Below, in pieces: positions 1-7,708 of a DNA stretch of 12,650 bases. Made by a program: the position numbers and the translations under genes. Numbering within the stretch: the stretch's first letter is position 1; every line of letters begins with the position of its first letter. This DNA comes from Phoronis ovalis (lineage: Eukaryota; Phoronida; Phoronidae): the NCBI GenBank assembly GCA_028565635.1, contig JAOXYB010043348.1, positions 1-12,650 of the forward strand, in the 5' to 3' direction. The notes beneath the pieces are model-generated. The model searched no databases. It worked only from the letters and a program-made list of their open reading frames with translations, and was not told the DNA's origin.

Positions 1-198
1 GAAATGATAGATTAATAGCATACAGTTGCTAGACCAGGTTTGCAGAGTGTCATATTTGTATTGACTAACTCATAACACCACACAAGCAGTCACATATACC
101 TTTTTTGTATTAAAAAGTGATTTACTTGTAAATTAGTTTATGCAACATATAGCTGTTATTTTTTTTTCAAAAAACCCCCCCTAAAATATTTTGACGCG

Positions 199-237
199 AT
201 TCCAGATTCCAAATTCCAGATTCCTCATTCCAAATTC
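199..237. repeat. Short degenerate ATTCC-type minisatellite
   Basis: About five units of a 7-8 base motif around ATTCCAA/ATTCCAGA follow one another, with small changes. It lies just after a run of C and T/A homopolymers (163-184). It is a simple repeat with no coding meaning. Confidence 0.7.
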
Positions 238-329
238 TATGTTTTACATACGGCCACTTTAACTGGTGATCGGTAAGAAGCACCCAACGAGGATAATTTT
301 TATGACTTTATATAGCTAACCAGCATATT

Positions 330-605
330 GTTTTACGTGTTTCATGCTTAGATACACCATTTGGTAATGTAGCTTGGAAGGCCAGCTCTGTTCCCCACCA
401 ACCAGCAAGCTGATTTTTTTTTAATTCACCAGCCAGCTAAAAATGCAGGGGAACTCTATCTGCCAGCTGAAATTTGCAAAAAAAGATGTTGTTTTATGGG
501 GTTTCGTGCTTATATAAATCATTTAGTGATGTTGGTGTGGGGAATTAGATCTGTTCCCCATTATCAGCTGGATGAACTGTTTAAGATTTGCCAGCCAGCC
601 AGACT
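330..605. repeat. Degenerate ~161-bp tandem repeat, CCAGC-rich
   Basis: The block beginning GTTTTACGTGTTTCATGCTTA at 330 recurs as GTTTTATGGGGTTTCGTGCTTA at 491, a spacing of 161. Both copies continue into CTGTTCCCCA followed by an A/C-rich stretch and CAGC-containing words. Between and after them a shorter word recurs (GCCAGCTAAAAATGCA near 433, GCCAGCTGAAATTTGCA near 461, TTGCCAGCCAGCC near 588). This looks like an old satellite-type or element-derived tandem array, well diverged. A 94-codon open frame over it is fortuitous. Confidence 0.55.
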
Positions 606-748
606 CGTCTGGAGAACAGATAAAGTCTTGTATTTTTACAAATCCTTCACTTGGTCCTCTGGACACTTAGCCAATTTATGGTACAGGGGTGAGGCCCAGA
701 CCTCAAAATCCTGTACTTGTTGCAAGCTAGCTATGACAAAAAACACAC

Positions 749-812
749 CCCGCTGTCCGAAAAGATGGCTAAATACCTAGCCCGTTGTCAGAAAAGATGG
801 CTAAAACACCCC
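749..812. repeat. Two-copy 32-bp direct repeat
   Basis: The unit around CCG(C/T)TGTC(C/A)GAAAAGATGGCTAAA occurs at about 750 and 782, exactly 32 bp apart. A shorter related word (CCCGTTGTTAG) follows near 861. C-rich words of the type ACACCCC/ATACCCC recur to about 945. Similar 'gataccctatatatcc' wording appears at 7030-7055 downstream of the transporter, so both stretches may be remnants of one dispersed repeat family. Confidence 0.55.
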
Positions 813-1860
813 CTTTATAAGCAAACATGATTTTCGGGACATGTTGTTAGATTTTCGGCGCCCGTTGTTAGCAATGAGTAAAAATATACCCCGTTTGCGA
901 GCGTCCAGGAAATATAAGAAGATATCCTAAAAAGCCATACCCCATAGGACGGCACTTACGTATACCACTTTGGATGGCATAATATAATCTACTAAATATG
1001 CTTTACAATCACAATTCCATGATGTATCAAAATATCACCCCTTTTCAGTTATACAAAATGATTTGATACAAATTCAAAAATGTTAAGTAATGAATACAAT
1101 TACCGTGTTTAATCATTATTGAAAGTAACATAATCAGAATAAAAATTAGTAATATGATTTATATCATTAAAAACTAACAGTATCAAATAAAATCATTATA
1201 TACTCAATATGCAACTCTAGTATATGTGTGTGTGCATAATAGTAAACATTTGAACAGCAAAAAAATCGTTAAAGACGACCCTAATATATTTCAATATTCA
1301 TTGTAGTTAATATATGAAATTTGTTAGTTATGCATGTAATGTATCATGTTATTTAAGTAAATTATGCGGGTTAATTACATATGTAGTGTAGACAGGTAAT
1401 AAAGAAGGAACAGTTTCCGCCAAGCAGTATATATACTTATCTGCATGTTCATTTATTTATCTTCGTATTCATGCATGTCACTTGTAGTTGATGATTATAA
1501 TTACTGGACAAGCTTCAGTTAAAACCGTAGGTTATACCGTTTCACTTGCATTTTAAACCAAAATGTAACGATACCTGTCTAATGTGCCGGTCAGTAATCT
1601 TTGCATAACGCAATATTTTAACGGTACTAAAATCGTTAGGCGAAATAAACTCGCACACATAGAATCGATTACACTCAGTATGAACTCTTCCCATCTTATT
1701 CTATATATAACTGGTATAACTAGTTTTAACCAGACAGTATACCCAATTAATGAGATGAAATTTCAATTTAGTCAGTGGAGAGAGACTTGCTGAAGGAACA
1801 TAAATACAACGGTGCAAGATATTCAAGTGATTATTAGACTCATTAATTAAGTCTATCAAT

Positions 1861-2236
1861 ATGACTAACGTTGGAGAGGATACTAACAGTAAAAACACTC
1901 AGAACGCTAGCGATTATTGCAGCGGTAATTTCTCCAACAAAACCAATCCTGCCGACGCTGGCCATTCATCAAATGCGAGCAGCAGTTTTGTCAACAGCGG
2001 AATGGAAAGAAATACAGATTGCATTCTAGATACAAATAATATAACAATAGTACGGCCACCAGATGGCGGATACGGATGGATAATTGTGTTGGTCGGATTT
2101 TTATTTAATACAATAATTGATGGTGTGGCGACGACGTTCGGAGTATTTCTACAACCATATATGTTGCATTTTAATAGCAGCATTGCAAAGACATCGTTAG
2201 CTCTATCAGTTCTTGTGGGGACATATCAAGCCATTG
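1861..2236 (+). CDS. Transporter exon 1 (residues 1-126, N-terminus and TM1-TM2 start)
   Basis: It begins at ATG 1861 and ends at G|GTATGT (donor at 2237), phase 1. It encodes a polar N-terminal tail with several Asn-X-Ser/Thr words (N15, N23, N26, N38, N60). These lie on the predicted cytoplasmic side, so glycosylation is not expected. The PPDGGYGW signature follows, then TM1 and the start of TM2. The open frame continues only two codons into the intron before TAA. Confidence 0.93.
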
Positions 2237-4020
2237 GTATGTAAATCGTATTGTATTTACTATAATTATGTTTGTTGACTTCAGGTAAACCTGTTTTTAT
2301 TAAAACATTAACCTCACAAATAATCTAGCTAAACAAATTCGTAGTATCATCCACAGTTAGTATTGGAGCACAGATTTTTTAACATCTATGTACACCTGTA
2401 TCAAAATTGTTATTTTGGGATAGAACATACTTCAACTCAACCTAAACTTGTAACGCGGTATATTTAAGCCACTACTACATCTGGTGGACACAAAAATTAT
2501 TATTTTCCTATGCAATTAACAGAAATATTGTAGAATGTATTTTTTTTATGTCAATACTACCAAGATGTGCGTTTAAAACTAAGAGAAGTTTGAACTTTGT
2601 TCCTCCTCGGCTAAATTTGCTTTATTTTGTAGGTGTAATAGCGGCCGCATTGATCAATAGATATGGATGTCGTTTTGTTGCCATGGTTGGCAGTTTAATA
2701 GGAACTTTTGCCTTTTTTGTTAGCACTTTCATGCCAAATATTGATGTCTTTGTTGTATTTTACGGAGGAATTGGAGGTAAGATATTGGATGAATATTCTA
2801 ATTGCATAGTTGTGGCAAACTTGTGGTAAATATGTTGTCAACAGTGATGACATCAGTGAAGGTCAACACTTTACTTTACAAACGGTCTTGAACACTCTTC
2901 TAATAATGTATGAAAAACTGTTAGTATGAACGAATAGAACTAGCAATTAAAGTAAAACAGTTTGAAGGTTATATTTCAATGTCCACTGAAGCTTGTTGAG
3001 GTACATTGCTCAACATATGACTTTCATCTTGTTCTTTCTATCAGCATAATAAAAACTTACTATTGTATTTATACACATGTACTGCTCATATGTGGTATCA
3101 ACTATAATTGGAACTGGTTTAAGGAAAAGTTATCAGTGATATTCCTTAAGGAAGTTTTGAATTACTTTGTGTCATTAGCTATTACTTTATTAACTATTAA
3201 ACTAAGTTTAAATATTACTTGATATCAGTTAATTTTATTCCAGTCTGAATAAACCTGTCCGTTAGTGTTCCCTACACTCTCAACTAACGTGTGGGCTTAA
3301 GCATAGTCAATTTTTGTTTATTGTCTCGAAGAACGATACTCCCTTTATAAAGTGTCACAAAAGTCTTGACACCAGTGAAATTGTAACGTCCAATAATAGG
3401 TATAATAGATAACTAAGCGGTTCGGACGTCGATCACACACATGCTGTGCTGCCAGAGTTGATCTATAGTCCGCTAAGCAAAAAGCTAGCTCCCCGGTGAT
3501 ACCTATTCAGAATGAGTCATAACTGTAGAATAGACTTGGTAGGCGACGATGGATCATGCAGAGAAAGACTTGTCTCGGTTGGCAAAATATTAATGACGTA
3601 ATTACTTCGCTCTAGCTAAATTGAAGGAATATATCAAAAATTGACTATAGCCTGGTTAAGCACAGACGTTAATTCAGAAGGTACAGAACAGTAGCGGATG
3701 GATTTATTCAGACTGATTTTATTCCATAGGTTTTGGATTTGGTCTGGTATCACTTGCTGGCTATGTTGCCGTTGGTTATTATTTTGAAGAGAAAAGAGCT
3801 TTTGCTACAGGAATAGCTTGCGCAGGAGCAGGTACAATGATATGCAACACAATGCCTGGTGCTAAAACATGAAATGAAGAACAATAAAGTTTCCACTACT
3901 GCCATTCACACAGAAATTATAACGCTTCAGTACTGTGTCTGAACTATGTATAATAGAGAGAGAGAGAGGGAGAGAGGGGGAGAGGGGGGGGGGGGAGGGG
4001 GGAGGGGGGGGGGGGGGGGG

Positions 4021-4059
<39 letters not shown>

Positions 4060-6899
4060 GAGGGGGAGAGAGCGATGATATGAAGAATTTAAAAAAAAAA
4101 AATTGATTTCCAACAAAGCGAGCACCGATAAAAAATAAGCAGAAACACTTTGGCACTTCAAAGTATCATCAAACAATGTTTGCAGGCACTTCCTCGAACA
4201 AGTAGATAAAATGTTCTTTGAAGATGGTATATGAATGTTGTCCAGTCATAAAATTATTGCCCAGTCAGCTTTGATTAATTTTCGGTGACTCAGAGTTTTA
4301 TATATCCTACACGAGAGATCTTCTGATCATGACTCTGGCACATTTGTTTAATTAGGGACATTCCTTTTTCCAACCCTTTCTATATTCATTGCAACACTGA
4401 ATACATTCATATAAAAGTAACCCACAAGCCCGCACGTGTATGCGGAAGATATCTCTCTTCAATAAAAACAAAAATTAAAATCGAATAAAACATAAAAACT
4501 AAAACTGAATATTTTGTATATCTTTAGGATTTGGAACTTTGGTAATGGCACCGCTATCCACAAAACTGTTGGAAATATACGATTGGAGGAATGCCATGTA
4601 TATTCTGGCAGGTTTATTTTTACAAACCGCCGTGTTAGGTGCACTTATACGTCCTCTGGTGGCCAAAGATGAAGTAACTCGTACCCACGAAGGAATATCA
4701 GGCACTACGCAATCATCCGATAACGTTAGCAGCGAAAAAGAAAACACAACCTCGGCAACGAATATAACATTTTGGAAGGACATAAATTATGAAAACAATG
4801 TGAATATATACGCTAGTGAATCGAAACTTGCGGAGAACACAAAACTAAAACAAAGATACCTCAGTTTGGAAGAATGCCGAATTTTAGATGCAGGCGAAAA
4901 TCACGATACCATTTGTAACCATGTTAACAGTTTAACGTATTTACCTATTAAGCCACTGCATAGGAAGGACATATTTTACAGCGGGAACGTGAGCAGCATA
5001 CATGGATTTACTTCTCACGAAAATGTGGAATCATATATCGCAAGCACAATGCGAAAACCTCATGCGACAGAAGACAATTCAAAAGCCGCTACTCGATGTT
5101 GTTTTTCTTATGAGACACAGGATATTATGAAATCCTTGATTGATCCGAAAATACTGAAGAATCCTGGTTATCTGTTAATTCTTTTAGCAAATTTATTGAT
5201 TCATTTCGCATATTTTATTCCATATGTTTATATAGGGGAACTCACCAAAAGTATGGACATTACGGAAACTCAGTATGCTTTAATTTTATCAATTATCGGT
5301 AAGTATGGCCGGAATCGTTTTCATTACAACACAAAATACGTTTCATATAATGTTTATGACGTTTTTATTTAGTTTTTATGATCTGTAGTGTTTGTATGCA
5401 TATCTGTTTACATCATACGTTCTTTTTCAAAATCAAAACTAGGAAGACATGACGGTTAGTCCGCGATGTAACTCGTTTGTTTGATATGGATGTAAAAATC
5501 AAGTTGTGCGCATTTTTAGGTGTTTCAAGCATAGCAGGCAAGATATCAGTAGGATTGTTGGCAATGCATCCTCGTATTAGTGCATTGATGGTGAATAATG
5601 TAACATTGGCCATTGCTGGTGTGTCAACTATAATAAGTCCGTTTTGTCCAAACTATGCAACTATCTGTGTTTATTCCGTCGTGCTTGGATTTACTGAATG
5701 TAAGTGTGCAAATTATATTTTTGCACGTGATCTCTTATTAATTCTTATTACCGTAAAACCATTAATTACTGAAGAAAAATATGTGGCAGTATTAAAATCA
5801 AGTATATACATGGTCTAGTTAGGTTCCGGAATCTCTACAAGGCGTTAATGTGCACGAAATCTGACAGAACACAAAACGTTCTTTGATATATAATTATGTT
5901 TGGCTTTGCATTGTGGCCGGTGATCGATTAATACGCAAGTGCTATTTTAATTTTCGGATCAAGGTTTCGCGTAGCGGCATTTCAAAAGATAGATGTACCT
6001 CAAAATCCATTTGGTTTTGCTAGTGAAAATTGTAAACTTTCAAAAAATAGAACGAACAATGTGGAAAAACAATTATCTAGCCTCATAACCCGGTGAGATT
6101 TAATTACATTGAAACGGACGGGAAATTAAATTATTTGCCCTCACATCGTAATATAGTGTTTCCACATTGTCATATTTGTCAGAGAACATTTTCTAGTTAC
6201 AATTTCAAGTCTCTTTTACAAGAACATGATATAGAAAAAACGTAAGAAACACGTCGATCTAGCATCAGTGCATGAAAAATAGTCAGTATTTCTTCAAAAT
6301 AATCATTCAGTCTATTTAATTCTCAATTATAAGAAAGCAAGAAGTAACGGGACTGTTGCAGTAGCATCCTGTTTTACGTCGCATGACTGGCAGTTGGTCG
6401 ACCCCACGCATCCCCACTGATAGGAAACTTTGAGAACTGTAATAACAAATCGTCATGCTATTGTTTTAATAATACTGGTCATCTATGCATCCAGAGATTG
6501 GGATAGCAGACCGGGAGTATATATCTCATGAGTGTTTACTTGAGGAGGAGATATCACGTGTCTAGTTTTAGCATCTAATTACTTTTGTTGTTTTATATCA
6601 TTCATTGCCGTAATTTATTTATCGTTTTTTATATCTTTTCAGCGGGATTTTCCCCTTTAACGACAACCATCCTAGTAGAATTGCTTGGGTTGGAAAATTT
6701 AACGAACTCATTTGGATTTTTAGTGATGATCCGTGGACTCGCAATTATTGCAGGGCCACCTTTAAGTGGCTTGATTATAGAAGCAACCGGAAGTGCTAGT
6801 TCAGCATTTTATTTTTGCGGTGTCTTGTTTGTAATTGCTGCACTTTTATATACGCCTTTAATGTGTATGAAAAAAAATGTACCAAGTTCAATAAACTAG
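1861..6899 (+). CDS. SLC16 monocarboxylate-transporter-like protein, six exons, 609 aa
   Basis: Join 1861-2236, 2633-2776, 3730-3831, 4528-5298, 5520-5699 and 6643-6899: 1830 nt, 609 codons plus TAG, with GT-AG at every junction. This is a 12-TM major facilitator of the SLC16 family, which moves monocarboxylates or related small molecules across membranes. Seen: a polar Asn/Ser-rich N-terminus (1-64), DGGYGW (68-73) leading into TM1, TM2-TM5 in exons 1-3, YYFEEKRAFATG (190-201), TM6 to about 250, a long hydrophilic loop (252-418) with RKDIFYSG (353-360), TM7 from about 421, and TM8-TM12 in exons 4-6 with VELLGLENLTNSFG near the end. The loop motif and lack of the MCT1-type TM1 lysine suggest the MCT9/12/14-like branch rather than proton-lactate MCT1-4; that is a by-eye judgement. 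Substrate cannot be told. The start is the first ATG after an in-frame TGA at 1828. An intron 2 transposon abuts exon 3. Confidence 0.92.
2237..2632 (+). other. Transporter intron 1
   Basis: 396 nt, GTATGT donor, acceptor TTATTTTGTAG preceded by a T-rich tract. AT-rich, with no other feature recognised. Confidence 0.85.
2633..2776 (+). CDS. Transporter exon 2 (residues 126-174, TM2-TM4)
   Basis: 144 nt, phase 1 on both sides. The acceptor is TTTTGTAG|GTGTAATAG and the donor GGAG|GTAAGA. It encodes GVIAAALINRYGCRFVAMVG then a hydrophobic run and VVFYGGIGG, matching the TM2-TM4 region of SLC16 proteins with its typical short loop 'NRYGCR'. Confidence 0.93.
2777..3729 (+). other. Transporter intron 2, carrying a transposon
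   Basis: 953 nt. About half is a 475-bp DNA transposon plus its duplicated 9-bp target, placed against the 3' splice site. Before that insertion the intron would have been about 469 nt. An 86-codon open frame near 2962-3222 has no family resemblance and is discounted. Confidence 0.9.
3241..3715. mobile_element. Non-autonomous inverted-repeat DNA transposon (MITE-like)
   Basis: The element starts CAGTCTGAATAAA at 3241 and ends in the reverse complement TTTATTCAGACTG at 3715. The terminal inverted repeats are long, about 76 bp (3241-3316) against 81 bp (3635-3715). They are diverged inside but share CAGTCTGAATAAA, TAACGT, GCTTAA and ATAGTCAATTTTTG in register. The perfect 9-bp direct repeat ATTTTATTC flanks it at 3232-3240 and 3716-3724, a target-site duplication. 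No coding frame is present, so it needs a transposase from elsewhere. An inner 9-bp inverted repeat, AATAGGTAT (3395-3403 with 3499-3507), suggests a second foldback. The 9-bp duplication would fit Mutator-like elements and the CAG end would fit hAT-like ones, so the superfamily is open. Confidence 0.88.
3730..3831 (+). CDS. Transporter exon 3 (residues 174-208, TM4-TM5)
   Basis: 102 nt, phase 1 on both sides. The acceptor is ATTCCATAG|GTTTTGG and the donor GCAG|GTACAA. It encodes FGFGLVSLAGYVAVGYYFEE followed by KRAFATGIACAGAG, which is the second SLC16 signature region (TM4, cytoplasmic YYF-basic turn, TM5). It is too short to show as an open frame by itself and was found by homology and splice phase. 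The acceptor has only a short pyrimidine stretch, because a transposon ends 14 bp upstream. Confidence 0.9.
3832..4527 (+). other. Transporter intron 3, with purine tract
   Basis: 696 nt. Donor GTACAA, acceptor TGTATATCTTTAG. It contains a 118-bp polypurine tract and then an A-run near 4091-4102. Otherwise it is AT-rich with nothing recognised. Confidence 0.85.
3955..4072 (+). repeat. 118-bp uninterrupted polypurine, poly-G-rich tract
   Basis: Every base from 3955 to 4072 on the plus strand is A or G. It begins as (AG)n, passes into G-runs broken by single A, includes an unbroken G-run of more than 35 bases, and ends as (AG)n. It lies in intron 3 in the sense orientation, so the pre-mRNA carries the G-rich strand. 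Proline-rich open frames on the minus strand here are artefacts of this repeat. The exact length may be unreliable because of sequencing difficulty. Confidence 0.95.
4528..5298 (+). CDS. Transporter exon 4 (residues 208-465, TM6, central loop, TM7-TM8)
   Basis: 771 nt, phase 1 on both sides. The acceptor is ATCTTTAG|GATTTGG and the donor ATCG|GTAAGT. It encodes FGTLVMAPL, the IYDWRNAM turn, TM6 to about residue 250, a hydrophilic loop of about 165 residues, then TM7 from NPGYLLILLANLLIHF and the start of TM8 (YALILSIIG). The loop carries PLHRKDIFYSGN, a motif remembered from the MCT9/12/14-like branch. A large exon holding the whole central loop is usual in the family. Confidence 0.95.
5299..5519 (+). 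other. Transporter intron 4
   Basis: 221 nt, the shortest intron. GTAAGT donor and GCATTTTTAG acceptor. No other feature recognised. Confidence 0.85.
5520..5699 (+). CDS. Transporter exon 5 (residues 465-525, TM8-TM10)
   Basis: 180 nt, phase 1 on both sides. The acceptor is TTTTTAG|GTGTTTC and the donor GAAT|GTAAGT. It encodes GVSSIAGKISVGLLAMHPRI, then two hydrophobic spans ending VYSVVLGFTE. The position where family members normally carry the TM8 arginine is lysine here (K472), and the position four residues before it is serine (S468). Confidence 0.92.
5700..6642 (+). other. Transporter intron 5
   Basis: 943 nt. GTAAGT donor and ATATCTTTTCAG acceptor with a good pyrimidine tract. No repeat, RNA gene or open frame of interest was recognised. 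Confidence 0.85.
6643..6899 (+). CDS. Transporter exon 6 (residues 525-609, TM11-TM12 and C-terminus)
   Basis: Acceptor CTTTTCAG|CGGGATT. The first two bases complete a serine codon with the last T of exon 5. It encodes GFSPLTTTILVELLGLENLT, then NSFGFLVMIRGLAIIAGPPLSG and the last membrane span. It ends with a short polar tail (MKKNVPSSIN) and TAG at 6897-6899. The LELLGLE-type block and GPPLSG are strong SLC16 C-terminal landmarks. Confidence 0.94.
6890..6895 (+). terminator. Canonical AATAAA poly(A) signal overlapping the last codons
   Basis: AATAAA lies two bases before the TAG stop. A U/GU-rich stretch follows at about 6913-6940 (TTTGCTCGTACTTGTGTT). Used as the real signal, it would give a 3' UTR of only about 10-25 nt. 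No other AATAAA was seen until 7651, which belongs to the LTR-like block. Confidence 0.5.
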
Positions 6900-7165
6900 C
6901 ATTCAGATAAATTAGTTTGCTCGTACTTGTGTTACATTCCTTCTAAGTCATTCTAAGTAAAAAAAAAACAGAATCTAAACAAAGTGGTCCGGGGGCATAA
7001 AACAGCACCACTAAAAAGATCACCCTAAAAAACGATACCCTATATATCCGAGACTGAAAGGAGTTTATTTTATCCGCCCGAACTATTTCTAATTCTCCTC
7101 AGTAAGCATCCCCATAAGCATGACTTAATCTCGAAAAATTGACCCTAAGTAAGCACACCCGATCC
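6900..7165. other. Non-coding, probably repeat-derived
   Basis: It contains an A-run (6958-6968) and words such as AACGATACCCTATATATCC that echo the 880-960 region. The stretch CGAAAAATTGACCCTAAGTAAGCAC at 7134-7158 resembles the inner part of the right terminal repeat of the intron 2 transposon. No gene is seen. Confidence 0.45.
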
Positions 7166-7275
7166 CAGTCTGAAAAAATCCATCCGTTAATGTGCCGTGC
7201 CTTCTCAACTAACGTCTGACCTTAGTCAATTTTCGTTTATTATCTCGAAAAGCAGTTAAGAACGATATTCTCTTG
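7166..7275. mobile_element. Partial second copy of the intron 2 transposon (left end)
   Basis: From CAGTCTGAAAAAATCCATCCG at 7166 the sequence follows the left end of the element at 3241 through CTCAACTAACGT, TAGTCAATTTT and GTTTATTRTCTCGAA to about 7275. No matching CAGACTG right terminus was found downstream, so this copy is truncated or rearranged. It is at least one more family member in the same window. Confidence 0.75.
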
Positions 7276-7387
7276 ATTTATATATAAACTGCCAGTGCAA
7301 TTCGCGGGCACTGTACCCATCGACCCAATGACTGTATAATGTATATATAAATCAAGAGATTATCGTTCTTCTGCTTGTCGAGATAAT
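7239..7387. repeat. Long imperfect palindrome, ~47-bp arms with 55-nt loop
   Basis: The left arm 7239-7286 (ATTATCTCGAAAAGCAG, then AAGAACGATATTCTCTTG and ATTTATATATA) pairs with 7342-7387. There are two substitutions and one 2-nt indel. The loop holds a small nested inverted repeat, CAGTGC (7293-7298) with GCACTG (7308-7313). The left arm overlaps the partial transposon copy, so the palindrome may be an internal or rearranged part of that family. Confidence 0.8.
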
Positions 7388-7538
7388 TTTTTAAAAACAT
7401 AATTTTTTGCCAATCAGCGCAAGTACCCACAAGAAACTAACCAGAACAACAGTTAACACCTTAAACTAGCGTAAAAAGAATGTTTCCGTTCACGTACCTC
7501 CACATACATATGCAATATTCAACAACAAACTCATAAAT

Positions 7539-7708
7539 TGTCCCGAAGACGCCAATCGTCGAGGAAATTGACCTTCCCCTGTAACTACGTCACCGGAAAC
7601 CAAAACCCACCGAAAATCTATGCAGTTGTGTGTATTACTAGACGATTATCAATAAAACTTTGTTTAATTTCTAAAATTTGAGTTCACTTTAATTCGAAAG
7701 CTACAACA
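7539..7708 (+). mobile_element. Probable solo LTR of a retrotransposon
   Basis: The proposed LTR runs from TGTCCCGAAG (7539) to CTACAACA (7708), about 170 bp, with TG...CA ends. AATAAA lies at 7651-7656, followed by a T-rich stretch. TTGGTGACACCGTTTCAGG starts just after the end (7710), which looks like a primer-binding site because it begins TGG, the complement of a tRNA CCA end. The left boundary is a guess and no second LTR or target duplication was found. It could be only the 5' remnant of an element. Confidence 0.45.

Larger units (their letters stand above)
1..1860. other. Upstream non-coding region with old repeats
   Basis: No convincing exon is seen here on either strand. The region holds three old tandem-repeat patches, listed separately, and a short GT run near 1224-1234. 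From about 960 to 1860 it is plain AT-rich sequence. A TATATATA string at 1428-1435 could be a TATA-like element for the transporter gene, but such strings are common in AT-rich DNA. In the reading frame of the transporter ATG, a TGA stop lies at 1828-1830, so the coding sequence cannot extend upstream without a splice. A non-coding 5' exon could be present but cannot be recognised. Confidence 0.6.

Noticed and set aside
496-780. 94-codon open frame on the plus strand
   Set aside because: It lies across two tandem-repeat patches and has no domain, no splice context and no family resemblance.
1584-1793. 69-codon open frame just upstream of the transporter
   Set aside because: Unrelated composition, not in frame with the transporter, and no recognisable features. 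It is probably leader or promoter DNA.
2962-3222. 86-codon open frame in intron 2
   Set aside because: AT-rich chance frame, not needed for the transporter and interrupting the conserved exon 2 to exon 3 protein.
3412-3480. tRNA or tRNA-derived SINE inside the intron 2 transposon (GGTTCGGAC and GATCAACTC words resembling a B box)
   Set aside because: No properly spaced A box and no cloverleaf. The words fall inside a foldback transposon.
3862-4176. Proline-rich proteins on the minus strand (3862-4176 and 3944-4156)
   Set aside because: They are translations of the polypurine tract and are artefacts of a simple repeat.
4499-4783. Minus-strand open frames at 4459-4644 and 4499-4783
   Set aside because: Shadows of the transporter exon 4 coding sequence.
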